From an uncultured Collinsella sp. (lineage in GTDB: Bacteria; Actinomycetota; Coriobacteriia; Coriobacteriales; Coriobacteriaceae): a stretch of DNA of 7,151 bases. Below the pieces are notes generated by a model. The model saw nothing but the letters and a program-made list of their open reading frames with translations, ran no database searches and was not told where the DNA came from. The position numbers were made by a program, and so were the translations under genes. Position 1 is the first letter of the stretch. Each line of letters opens with the position of its first letter. Of this stretch, positions 1-6,478 are shown piece after piece. The stretch is from contig USMA01000044.1 in NCBI GenBank assembly GCA_900555765.1, positions 1 through 7,151 of the forward strand, in the 5' to 3' direction.

Positions 1-270
1 CTGGACCATACGCTGGTAAACACCGCCGGCCCAACCGATTCTGAAGACTCAAAGGACCCCGAGACTCCTGAGACCCCGACGACCCCGGACAAGCCCAAGT
101 CCGACAACGGAGCTAAGACCGACACCAAGGTCAAGACTACGACCACAGCGAAGGACCTCGCAAACACCGGCGACCAAACATTCGCCCTAGTCGCCACCGC
201 AGCAGCAGCGGGAGCAACGCTCGTAGTGATAGCCCTCATCATGCTGATCAAGCGCCGCAAGACCCACTAG
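1..270 (+). CDS. Sortase-anchored surface protein, C-terminal fragment
   Basis: The frame is open from base 1 and ends at TAG 268-270, giving 89 residues. The start lies outside the window. Residues 1-10 (LDHTLVNTAG) look like the last beta strand of an isopeptide or DUF11-type repeat domain; this is inference. Residues 11-52 are a Pro/Thr/Lys/Asp-rich wall-spanning stalk with PETPETPTTP. The sorting signal follows: LANTG at 53-57, a hydrophobic helix at about 60-83, and the positive tail KRRKTH. This order (motif, helix, basic tail) is the classical cell-wall sorting signal: a sortase cleaves between Thr and Gly and links the Thr to peptidoglycan or a pilus. LAXTG rather than LPXTG is the form known for class E sortases of high-GC Gram-positives. 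The function of the missing ectodomain (adhesin, pilin or enzyme) cannot be told from here. A strong terminator follows 27 bases after the stop. Confidence 0.9.
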   Translation: MDHTLVNTAGPTDSEDSKDPETPETPTTPDKPKSDNGAKTDTKVKTTTTAKDLANTGDQTFALVATAAAAGATLVVIALIMLIKRRKTH

Positions 271-297
271 TAGCCAGTCGAACATATCGACAACCCA

Positions 298-340
298 AAA
301 ACCCGGGTAGCCAAAAAACAGGCCACCCGGGTTTTCTGTT
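298..340 (+). terminator. Rho-independent terminator of the surface protein gene
   Basis: Arms 298-312 (AAAACCCGGGTAGCC) and 321-335 (GGCCACCCGGGTTTT) pair over 15 positions with one A-C mismatch around an 8-base A-rich loop. The second arm ends in TTTT and runs into CTGTT. The first arm begins with As, so on the minus strand the stem is also followed by a T run. It may therefore act in both directions and back up the minus-strand terminator at 531-560. Confidence 0.9.
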
Positions 341-357
341 GAGTGGAGACTCCGCAA

Positions 358-530
358 GCGGAAACTGCATCCCACAATTAGCGCCCGGAACGGGACACAT
401 TTTCCGTCAAGCCCTCATCCGGAAAATCCATCCCAGTTTGCGCGCCCAGACCGGGACGCACTTTCCCAATCGGGTCCCAAGCGGAAACTGCATCCCATTC
501 CAGACAAGAATTCCGGGACACACTTTCCGC
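358..530. repeat. Six alternating copies of a palindromic repeat unit
   Basis: A 16-18 bp unit, consensus CGGAAAnTGnrTCCC, occurs six times in strictly alternating orientation. Forward copies are at 358-374, 419-435 and 481-497; inverted copies are at 391-406, 451-467 and 513-530. The first and third forward copies are identical (GCGGAAACTGCATCCCA). The inverted copies read CGGAAAATGTGTCCCG, GGGAAAGTGCGTCCCGG and GCGGAAAGTGTGTCCCGG when complemented. Spacers inside the three pairs are 15-16 bases, so each pair can form a hairpin with an internal bulge. The array fills the space between two convergent genes. It resembles clustered REP/BIME-type extragenic palindromes, but no RAYT-like transposase is in the window and I cannot name the family. 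Confidence 0.8.
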
Positions 531-560
531 AAACAAAGAAGGCCACATGACGTGGCCTTC
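531..560 (-). terminator. Terminator of the LTA synthase-type gene
   Basis: Arms 538-546 and 552-560 form a perfect 9-bp stem (GAAGGCCAC / GTGGCCTTC) with a 5-base loop. Read on the minus strand it is followed by TTTGTTT (537-531), a good rho-independent terminator about 84 bases past the stop codon of the minus-strand gene at 644. Confidence 0.85.
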
Positions 561-643
561 GTCTTGCGCAGGACTGTCCGAGCAGGGAACCTTATATGCC
601 TCCGCCTGGACAGACGTTTCAGTTGTGGCTCAGCAGCTAGCAG

Positions 644-2944
644 CTACTTGATCTTGGTTGTACCCGGTGCCAGGTTGGGGTCGGTTTCGTTGGCCTCGGT
701 CTGGAAATGCTCGGTGTAGACGTTCTTGCCGTCGCGGAACATCTCGTAGTACTGCATCTTGGCGTAATCCTCGCGCGCCTTGGTGGCGGCTGCGGCAGCG
801 GCGTCGTCGCCGGTGACGTTGGAGGAGAGCGCCCAGCGCAGGCTGGCGTCCTCGTAGCCCACCGAGTTGATGGCGGGCAGCGACTCGCGCAGCGTCATGT
901 GCGCCTTCTGATAGTCGGTCAGCGGTGCGCCGATCAGCTGCATCAGCTGCGTGGACAGGTAGTTGGTGGACAGGTCGTCGACCTCGCTCGTCTGGTCGCA
1001 GCCGGCAACGTCGTAGTTGGCCCAGATGATGTAGTCGGTCTGCCACAGACGTTCCTGGTGGGTGGCGTCGTCCTCGTCGGTAAACCACTTGTCATTGAAC
1101 TTGGACGGGAAGAACGGCTGGTGATCGCCCCAGAACACCACGACCACCTTGCGGTCGAGCTTGCTCAGGGCGTTGAGGAAGTAGCGAAGCGCCTGGTCGG
1201 ACTGCTCGATGCACGAGACATACTCGTCGACATCGGAGAGCGTGCCGTCCTCGACGGTCTTGGCGTCCAGATCGGTCGTGTCGATATTCAGGTGCATCTG
1301 CTTGTCGACCGGCAGCAGGCCCGTATCGTAGCCCGAGTGGTTCTGCATGGTCACGTCGAAGATAAACTGCGGATCGGCGTTCTGGTCGAGCAGCTCAAGA
1401 ATCTTGTCGTAGGTAGCCTGGTCGGTCACCATGCCGCGTAGGGTATCGGCACCCTGGAAATCGTTGATGGACAGGAACTGGTCAAAGCCAAAGTCCTTGT
1501 AGACGTTCTCGCGGTTCCAGTTGGTGGCGTGGTTGGGGTGCATAGCCGTGGTGGAATATCCGAGCGACTTGAACTGCTCGGCTAAGTTCCCGGTCGTCTC
1601 CATGTTGTAGATGGTGTAGGGGTACACGCCCGAGCCCAGGTTGGCCATGGAGTTGCCGGTCATAAACTCAAACTCGGTATTGGCGGTACCGCCGCCGTAG
1701 GCGCTCACATAGAGCTTGCCGCGGCTGAGGCAGTCGGACAGGTTCTTAAAGTACTGCGGACCCTCGTAGCCGGCGCGCATGTTCTGGTAGATCGACAGAT
1801 CCGAGAAGGTCTCGTTCATGATGGCGATGACCGTGGGCTTCTCGCTGTCGAACTGCTCCTTTGCGGCGGCGCGCTCGTCGCTCTTGGCCGCGTCGGACTT
1901 GTCGTAGGCCTTGACGTACTTTTTGAGCGTGGCCTTGGCATCGTCGACGGAGTAGTCGGCGGGTTTGGGCGGCTTGATGGACTGCGCTGCGCTAATGAAA
2001 GCGGGCAGGTAGCCCTCGCGCCAGTAGCTCTCGAGCGGGCGCCAGGTGTAGACGGTGATGCCGAGGGTGTTGTAGTAGTCGATGAGCGTGACGTGTGCGG
2101 TCACACCGCCCAGGCACAGCACGGCGACGAGCAGGTTGGTGAGCAGCATGCGCTTGGCGTTGGCGGCGCCCTTCTGACGGTGCGGTGCCACCAGGCCGGC
2201 GTACTCGCACAGCAGCATGGCGATGGCGGTAAAGCCCATGGACAGCACGCAGAACAGTGAGATCGAGAAGGTGTAGCCGGTGCCGGCGACCGCGGCGGCG
2301 GTGGAGATGGCCGAAAGGTCGCCCGGCTGGATGGGCATGGATTTAAACGTGATGACGAAGAACTCGGCAATGCCCAGGACAAAGAGGGCAAAGGCCAGGA
2401 CCGCGGGAGCTGCGCCGTGGCGCTGGAACAGGAAGAACAGGCCGGTCATGAGTGCGGTGATGATGGCCCACTCGAGCAGGATGCACAGGGGGTAGACCCA
2501 GGTAAAGTCGTGGTTGGACGATACCTCCATGCCCAGCAGCGCAAAGACGCCGGCGAGCAGCAGGCACAGGACGGCGGCGACGAGCGGTTTGCCCACAAAG
2601 GCGCCGCGCAGGCGGGCGAGCTTGCCGGTGGGGGCGGGGGCGTCGGGCGCGGCGAACGCAAAGACGCGCGGGGCGATGCGGTCGCGTGCGATGCTGGCCC
2701 AAGCGCAGCCGGTGAGGATGACGTTGGTCAGGATGAGCATCACAAAGGCGAGCGGCTCGTTTTGGGCGACGAGGCCAATGGCGCCCCAAATGGTCAAAAA
2801 GACCTGGAACAGGCCGAAGGCGACGCTCCACCCAAGAGCGCTTTTGGCAACGGTGCCCGACTGTGCGCGAATGGCCTTGGCCTCGCGCAAGACAAGGTAG
2901 ACGGTCGCCGCAAGACCGACGAGCGAGATGGCGGCAGCGAACAT
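644..2944 (-). CDS. LTA synthase family phosphoglycerol transferase (membrane sulfatase fold)
   Basis: The protein has 766 residues. The N-terminal half is membrane-embedded: I count about eight hydrophobic segments (near residues 2-18, 38-62, 66-86, 120-140, 150-172, 180-200, 225-248 and 266-288), more than the five of classical LtaS. The motif MPIQPGDL (203-210) lies after the sixth, and a linker precedes the extracellular sulfatase-fold domain (~370-690). The LtaS metal and catalytic residues are all visible: Glu378 in MNETFSDLS, Thr420 in GGGTANTEFEFMTG, His536 in QNHSGYD, and Asp607-His608 in WGDHQPF. Thr420 is the expected nucleophile. Known members move glycerol phosphate from phosphatidylglycerol to a growing polymer or glycan at the outer membrane face, using Mn2+. 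Here the acceptor is unknown, so 'LTA synthase' is a family name only. A charged, Ala-rich tail (~710-766) ends the protein. The ATG at 2944 was chosen over an upstream GTG (2959) because GAGGAG sits 7 bases before the ATG. It is a single-gene unit with its own terminator. Confidence 0.93.
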   Translation of the reverse strand: MFAAAISLVGLAATVYLVLREAKAIRAQSGTVAKSALGWSVAFGLFQVFLTIWGAIGLVAQNEPLAFVMLILTNVILTGCAWASIARDRIAPRVFAFAAPDAPAPTGKLARLRGAFVGKPLVAAVLCLLLAGVFALLGMEVSSNHDFTWVYPLCILLEWAIITALMTGLFFLFQRHGAAPAVLAFALFVLGIAEFFVITFKSMPIQPGDLSAISTAAAVAGTGYTFSISLFCVLSMGFTAIAMLLCEYAGLVAPHRQKGAANAKRMLLTNLLVAVLCLGGVTAHVTLIDYYNTLGITVYTWRPLESYWREGYLPAFISAAQSIKPPKPADYSVDDAKATLKKYVKAYDKSDAAKSDERAAAKEQFDSEKPTVIAIMNETFSDLSIYQNMRAGYEGPQYFKNLSDCLSRGKLYVSAYGGGTANTEFEFMTGNSMANLGSGVYPYTIYNMETTGNLAEQFKSLGYSTTAMHPNHATNWNRENVYKDFGFDQFLSINDFQGADTLRGMVTDQATYDKILELLDQNADPQFIFDVTMQNHSGYDTGLLPVDKQMHLNIDTTDLDAKTVEDGTLSDVDEYVSCIEQSDQALRYFLNALSKLDRKVVVVFWGDHQPFFPSKFNDKWFTDEDDATHQERLWQTDYIIWANYDVAGCDQTSEVDDLSTNYLSTQLMQLIGAPLTDYQKAHMTLRESLPAINSVGYEDASLRWALSSNVTGDDAAAAAATKAREDYAKMQYYEMFRDGKNVYTEHFQTEANETDPNLAPGTTKIK

Positions 2945-2951
2945 GCTGAGA

Positions 2952-2957
2952 CTCCTC
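2952..2957 (-). promoter_or_regulatory. Ribosome binding site that fixes the LTA synthase start
   Basis: On the minus strand GAGGAG lies 7 bases before ATG at 2944. The in-frame GTG at 2959 overlaps this site and would put the ribosome binding site inside the coding region, so the ATG is preferred. Confidence 0.8.
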
Positions 2958-2959
2958 AC

Positions 2960-3157
2960 AAACTAAAACCTACGAAAGCGGGGGTTTACCCGATTGTTAC
3001 CAAGATATGCGCTGCAATTGGTGGCTGCGCACAACAACCAGCCATATTAACGCGCACGTGTGGCGGTGTGGCGCAATGTAGTGGCGACCTGCGCGATAAT
3101 GGACGGGAATTACACGGAAACGTAAAGGCTTCTTAAAGAAATGGCAGGGATGGGGCT
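2960..3157. other. Divergent intergenic region with promoters for both neighbours
   Basis: This ~200 bp stretch separates two divergently transcribed genes, so it must hold two promoters, but neither is a clear consensus match. For the plus gene, GATAAT at 3095-3100 could be a -10 box; no good -35 is seen at the usual distance. A 6-bp inverted repeat, TGGCTG (3022-3027) and CAGCCA (3039-3044) with an 11-base spacer, is a possible operator. A purine-rich AGGGA (3146-3150) lies 7 bases before the nitroreductase ATG. No small gene is evident. Confidence 0.4.
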
Positions 3158-4006
3158 ATGAGCGAGCAGGTTTGCACCAAGGCTGTGGATACGTACGGCT
3201 ATCCGGTCGAGACTACGGGCAATGCGGTGCTGGACATCTTGGAGCATCGCTCGTCTACGCGTGCCTTTGCGCGTGATGACGACGACCGTCCCGTGGCGGT
3301 GACCGACGAGCAGCGGGCGGCGATTTTGCATGCGGCGAGCCGTGCGCCGTCGGCAGGCGCCATGATGATGTATTCCATCGTGAGCATCCGCGAGCAGGCT
3401 ACGCTCGATCGCCTGGCCGACCTGTGCGACCACCAGCCCATGATCGCCAAGGCGCCCTGGGCACTAATATTTGTGGTCGATTATGCCAAGTGGATCGATC
3501 TGTTTGAGCACGTGGGCTGCTTTGAGCCCGAGTTTGTCGAGCGTACGGGTAAGGCGCCCCGCCGCGCGCCGGGTTTGGGCGACTTTGCCATCGCGGCCCA
3601 GGACGCCGTGCTCGCCGCGCAAAACGCCGTGGTTGCCGCCGAGGCCCTGGGGCTGGGGAGCGGCTTCATCTGTGTTATCGTCGTGTACGCCGTTGAAGTT
3701 GTCGAGCTGCTCGATCTGCCGCCCTATACCATGCCGCTATCGATGCTCATCATCGGCACGCCCCGTAAGGAGCGTCCGGCAATCGCGCACCCCGTGGTGA
3801 ACCTGGTGCACGAGGAGCGCTACTGCCGTGCGGATGCCGCGACCATGGACGCGCAGGTGGCCGAGATGGACGCGATGTTCCGTCCGCATGCCCGCGAGGT
3901 GGGGGAGCGCGTCGTGGATATCTACACCCGCAAGCACACGAGCCCCTTTATGGCCGAGATGAGCCGCTCCATGGAGTGGTGGTTCAAAAATTGGCTCGGA
4001 AAATGA
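3158..4006 (+). CDS. Nitroreductase family FMN-dependent oxidoreductase
   Basis: The protein has 282 residues and no signal peptide or membrane helix, so it is cytosolic. Family landmarks are in order: HRSSTRAF (30-37), where the Arg/Ser residues contact the FMN phosphate; APSAGAMMMYSI (63-74), the counterpart of the common AP(T/S)xGNxQ(P/A) segment; the helix 141-171 with GDFAIAAQDAV and ALGLGSGFI; and LDLPPYTMPLSMLIIGTPRKERP (~185-207), the usual end of the core. A ~70-residue C-terminal extension (IYTRKHTSPFMAEMSRSMEWWFKNW) is typical of NfsA/FRP-like anaerobe members. Such enzymes are dimers that use NAD(P)H to reduce nitro compounds, quinones or flavins. The physiological substrate cannot be read from sequence. 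The Asn/Gln of the usual GNxQ are Ala/Met here. The start ATG has AGGGA 7 bases upstream. The gene is alone in its unit; a hairpin starts 2 bases after its TGA. Confidence 0.88.
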   Translation: MSEQVCTKAVDTYGYPVETTGNAVLDILEHRSSTRAFARDDDDRPVAVTDEQRAAILHAASRAPSAGAMMMYSIVSIREQATLDRLADLCDHQPMIAKAPWALIFVVDYAKWIDLFEHVGCFEPEFVERTGKAPRRAPGLGDFAIAAQDAVLAAQNAVVAAEALGLGSGFICVIVVYAVEVVELLDLPPYTMPLSMLIIGTPRKERPAIAHPVVNLVHEERYCRADAATMDAQVAEMDAMFRPHAREVGERVVDIYTRKHTSPFMAEMSRSMEWWFKNWLGK

Positions 4007-4007
4007 C

Positions 4008-4042
4008 GAATGTGACAAGGGGACGGTCCCTTTGTCACATTC
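4008..4042. repeat. 35-bp near-perfect hairpin after the nitroreductase gene
   Basis: Arms 4008-4024 (GAATGTGACAAGGGGAC) and 4026-4042 (GTCCCTTTGTCACATTC) are complementary over 17 bp except for one G-T wobble, around a single central base. It begins 2 bases after the stop codon. No T run follows (CATATCGCC), so it is a poor rho-independent terminator. It shares GTCCCTTTGT with the hairpin at 6500-6525. It is probably a dispersed extragenic palindrome that may also protect or end the transcript. Confidence 0.75.
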
Positions 4043-4056
4043 CATATCGCCGCGGT

Positions 4057-4068
4057 AGTCTAAAGACT
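4057..4068. promoter_or_regulatory. Short dyad upstream of the kup promoter
   Basis: AGTCT-AA-AGACT is a 5+2+5 interrupted palindrome centred about 60 bases upstream of the consensus -10 box of kup. It also overlaps the left edge of an AT-rich stretch (TATAAATCTTTATCT, from 4070). It could be an operator, but no regulator in the window supports this and a 5-bp arm can arise by chance. Confidence 0.25.
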
Positions 4069-4100
4069 GTATAAATCTTTATCTAGCTGGGAAAACAGTG

Positions 4101-4129
4101 CATTAAAACATGGGCCGATTACCTATAAT
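4101..4129 (+). promoter_or_regulatory. Probable kup promoter
   Basis: TATAAT at 4124-4129 is a perfect -10 hexamer. The hexamer at 17-base spacing (CATTAA, 4101-4106) is a poor -35. The expected transcription start near 4136 gives a leader of only about 30 bases, too short for a cyclic-di-AMP (ydaO-type) riboswitch of the kind that controls some Gram-positive K+ transporters. Confidence 0.6.
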
Positions 4130-4148
4130 CCCTTCGAACGTTAAAGTT

Positions 4149-4154
4149 GGGAGG
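4149..4154 (+). promoter_or_regulatory. Ribosome binding site that fixes the kup start
   Basis: GGGAGG lies 10 bases before ATG 4165 and inside any longer frame that begins at TTG 4147, so it argues for the shorter, 675-residue product. Confidence 0.8.
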
Positions 4155-4164
4155 AAACCGGCTT

Positions 4165-6192
4165 ATGGAACAGAAGGCCAAGGAGGCAGCCTCACACGCT
4201 GCGATTCCTGTGAGCATCTCGGCGATGCTCGTCACGCTAGGCGTGGTGTACGTCGATATCGGCACCAGCCCTATGTATGTAACCAAGGCGCTCGTTGCCG
4301 GCAACGGCGGTATCGGAAGCGTGACGGAGGAGTTCGTACTCGGCGCGCTCTCCCTTGTCGTGTGGACGGTCACGCTGCTGACCACCATCAAGTATGTGCT
4401 CATCTCGCTGCGCGCCGATAACCATGGTGAGGGCGGCATCTTTGCCCTGTACAGTCTGGTCAAGCGCTGCGGCAAGTGGCTTATCATCCCCGCCATGCTG
4501 GGTGGCGCCGCGCTGCTCGCCGACGGCATCCTGACGCCGGCCGGTACCGTTACCACGGCCATCGAGGGCCTGCGCACCATCCCGGCGGTCCATGCCGTGC
4601 TGGGCGATGACCAGGGCCGCGTCGTCGCCATTACGCTCGCCATCATCATCGTGCTCTTCTTGGTACAGCGCATCGGTACGGCCAAGATCGGTCACGCCTT
4701 TGGCCCCATCATGACGCTGTGGTTCCTGTTCCTGGGCGGCACGGGTCTGTTCTTTGTCTTCCAGCACCCCGCCGTGCTGCTGTGCCTCAACCCGGTGCGT
4801 GGCATCGCCTTTTTGCTGAGCCCCAACAACCACGCGGGCATCATGATTCTGGGCAGCTGCTTCCTCGCCACCACCGGTGCCGAGGCGCTCTACTCCGACA
4901 TGGGCCACGTCGGCCGCGGCAATATCTACGCCACCTGGCCGTTCGTTAAGTGCTGCCTGCTGCTTTCCTATATGGGCCAGGGCGCTTGGCTTATGAACAA
5001 CGCTGCCAACCCCGAGCTCATGGGCATTGCCGACCTCAACCCGTTCTACCAGATGCTCGCCCCGGGCCTGCGCCCGTTTGCCGTAGGCCTTTCCACCGTC
5101 GCGGCCATCATAGCCTCGCAGGCGCTAATCACCGGCGCGTTTTCGCTGGTGTCCGAGGCCAGCCGTCTGGATCTCATGCCGCACATGCAGGTCTTCTACC
5201 CTGCCGAGACCAAAGGCCAGCTCTACATCCCCATGGTCAACAACGTCATGCTTGTCGGCTGCGTCATCGTGGTGCTGCTGTTCCAGAACTCGGCGCATAT
5301 GGAAGCCGCCTACGGCCTTGCCATTACGCTGACTATGATGTGCACCACGCTGCTGCTCTTCTTCTACCTGCATGAGGAGCGCAAGCTCAAGGTTGCTCCG
5401 TGGATCTTCGCGGCCTTCTTCCTTTTGCTCGAAGGCTTCTTCTTCGTGAGCTCGCTCACCAAGTTCTTCCACGGCGGCTACTTCACCATCCTCATGGCTG
5501 CACTCATCATGGGCATTATGGTGTGCTGGTACAACGGCACGGCGGTCGAGCAGCGCCAGTTTACGCTGCTGCCGCTGCGCAGCTACCTGCCGCAGCTCAA
5601 GCGCCTGCGCGACGACGACCGTTACGAGCGCATAAGCGACAACATCGTGTACCTGACCAAGGACACCCATACCGACTACATCGACCGCGATATCGTCTAT
5701 TCGATCTTGGACAAGCATCCCAAGCGCGCCCGCGCCTGGTGGTTTGTGAACGTCGAGACCATGGACGAACCGCACACCTTTGCCTATTCGGTCGAGACGT
5801 TCGGCACCGACTACGTGTTCCGCGTGCATCTGTACCTGGGCTACAAGATCAACCAGCGCGTCAATGCCTACCTGCGTCAGGTTGTTCAGGACCTGGCTGC
5901 CACCGGCGAGCTGCCGCCGCAGACGCATGACTACTCGGTCTACAAGGATCCGGGTAACATCGGCACGTTCAAGTTCGTCCTGATCCGTAAGCTTCTGGCG
6001 CCCGAAAGCGATGTGGAGCCCAGCGAGCGCACGGCCATCACGCTCAAGTACATCATCCGCCGCGCCGCCGGCACACCCGCGCGCTGGTATGGCCTGGAGA
6101 ACTCCAACGTGAGCTTTGAGTACGTGCCGCTGTTCACCAAGTTCAAGGCCGTGAACAAGATGCAACGTCTGGCTCCCAACGAGCGGCCGTAG
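4165..6192 (+). CDS. kup: Kup/HAK/KT family potassium uptake transporter
   Basis: The protein has 675 residues, within the range of the family (E. coli Kup is 622). It is an integral membrane K+ importer, in known members a K+/H+ symporter of the APC superfamily fold. Hallmarks are in order: VVYVDIGTSPMY (27-38), LRADNHGEGGIFAL (82-95), LLADGILTPA (117-126), TTGAEALYSDMGHVGRGNI (236-254), SYMGQGAWLM (268-277), IIASQALITGAFSL (315-328) and KGQLYIPMVNN (350-360). The membrane part ends near residue 456. A soluble cytosolic C-terminal domain follows (~460-675) with YLPQLKRLRDDDRYERISDN. Conserved Asp31 and Asp120 are kept, though the Gly usually before each is Val30 and Ala119 here. The ATG at 4165 was chosen over an in-frame TTG at 4147 because GGGAGG (4149-4154) lies between them, 10 bases before the ATG. 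It has its own promoter, and a small membrane protein gene lies 59 bases downstream, probably in the same unit. Confidence 0.97.
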   Translation: MEQKAKEAASHAAIPVSISAMLVTLGVVYVDIGTSPMYVTKALVAGNGGIGSVTEEFVLGALSLVVWTVTLLTTIKYVLISLRADNHGEGGIFALYSLVKRCGKWLIIPAMLGGAALLADGILTPAGTVTTAIEGLRTIPAVHAVLGDDQGRVVAITLAIIIVLFLVQRIGTAKIGHAFGPIMTLWFLFLGGTGLFFVFQHPAVLLCLNPVRGIAFLLSPNNHAGIMILGSCFLATTGAEALYSDMGHVGRGNIYATWPFVKCCLLLSYMGQGAWLMNNAANPELMGIADLNPFYQMLAPGLRPFAVGLSTVAAIIASQALITGAFSLVSEASRLDLMPHMQVFYPAETKGQLYIPMVNNVMLVGCVIVVLLFQNSAHMEAAYGLAITLTMMCTTLLLFFYLHEERKLKVAPWIFAAFFLLLEGFFFVSSLTKFFHGGYFTILMAALIMGIMVCWYNGTAVEQRQFTLLPLRSYLPQLKRLRDDDRYERISDNIVYLTKDTHTDYIDRDIVYSILDKHPKRARAWWFVNVETMDEPHTFAYSVETFGTDYVFRVHLYLGYKINQRVNAYLRQVVQDLAATGELPPQTHDYSVYKDPGNIGTFKFVLIRKLLAPESDVEPSERTAITLKYIIRRAAGTPARWYGLENSNVSFEYVPLFTKFKAVNKMQRLAPNERP

Positions 6193-6251
6193 ACGTCGGC
6201 GGCTACACGGAGTTGGTTTTGATGGATAAGCATGAGGCCGGGGAGGTAAAC

Positions 6252-6446
6252 ATGGATACAAAGGCGCTCGATGGCCGTGAGGCGGTGGTCGAAATGATGC
6301 GTGAGGCGCGTGTCGACGCAGCCGAAGATCGGTTCTTTACGAATCGGGCCAACATGGACATGGCCGATCGTGTGATTTCGGTCGTGGCGCTGGTATTTGG
6401 AGTGGTGTGCGTGTGTGCCCTGCTCGCGCACGTGCTGTTTGTCTAG
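6252..6446 (+). CDS. Small single-helix membrane protein downstream of kup
   Basis: The protein has 64 residues. Residues 1-38 are charged and soluble (rich in Glu, Asp, Arg and Met). Residues ~40-64 form one hydrophobic helix (VISVVALVFGVVCVCALLAHVLFV) that runs to the last residue, so it is a tail-anchored, probably N-in topology. I do not recognise a named family. The chosen ATG has GGGAGG 5 bases upstream. A second in-frame ATG at 6222, preceded by GGAG at 9 bases, would add 10 residues and cannot be excluded. The gap to the kup stop is 59 bp with no terminator between them, so co-transcription with kup is likely. A role as a small accessory or regulatory subunit of Kup is inference from position only. 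Confidence 0.75.
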   Translation: MDTKALDGREAVVEMMREARVDAAEDRFFTNRANMDMADRVISVVALVFGVVCVCALLAHVLFV

Positions 6447-6478
6447 CGGCTGCCGGTCGTAGAAGGCTTTACACTTAG

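Noticed and set aside
358..530. CRISPR array
   Set aside because: The repeats alternate in orientation, vary in sequence, are only 16-18 bp long and have spacers of uneven length. There are no cas genes.
574..613. CTGTCC (574-579) and GGACAG (608-613) inverted repeat
   Set aside because: The arm is only 6 bp with a 28-base gap, and no T run or conserved context is seen; it is likely chance.
339..719. 126-codon plus-strand frame over the repeat array
   Set aside because: It crosses the palindromic repeats, a terminator and the 3' end of the minus-strand gene, and its product repeats GNCIP only because the DNA repeats.
707..1441. 244-codon plus-strand frame opposite the LTA synthase gene
   Set aside because: It is antisense to the conserved sulfatase domain. 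Its composition (VGGQVV-like runs) is a mirror of that gene and no family is recognisable.
2417..3136. 239-codon plus-strand frame overlapping the 5' end of the LTA synthase gene
   Set aside because: It covers the complement of the hydrophobic helices and gives a Gly/Asp/Glu/Gln-rich polypeptide with no hallmark; it is a shadow frame.
4043..4164. Riboswitch in the kup leader
   Set aside because: The predicted leader after the TATAAT box is only about 30 bases. No structured aptamer fits, and no conserved ydaO-type motif is visible.
4147..4164. TTG 4147 as kup start
   Set aside because: It would place the GGGAGG ribosome binding site inside the gene. ATG 4165 lies at a suitable distance from that site.
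5125..6261. 378-codon open frame on the minus strand opposite kup
   Set aside because: It lies antisense to a clear Kup transporter, has no domain or ribosome binding site, and reads as low-complexity His/Arg/Glu/Val sequence typical of shadow frames in GC-rich DNA.
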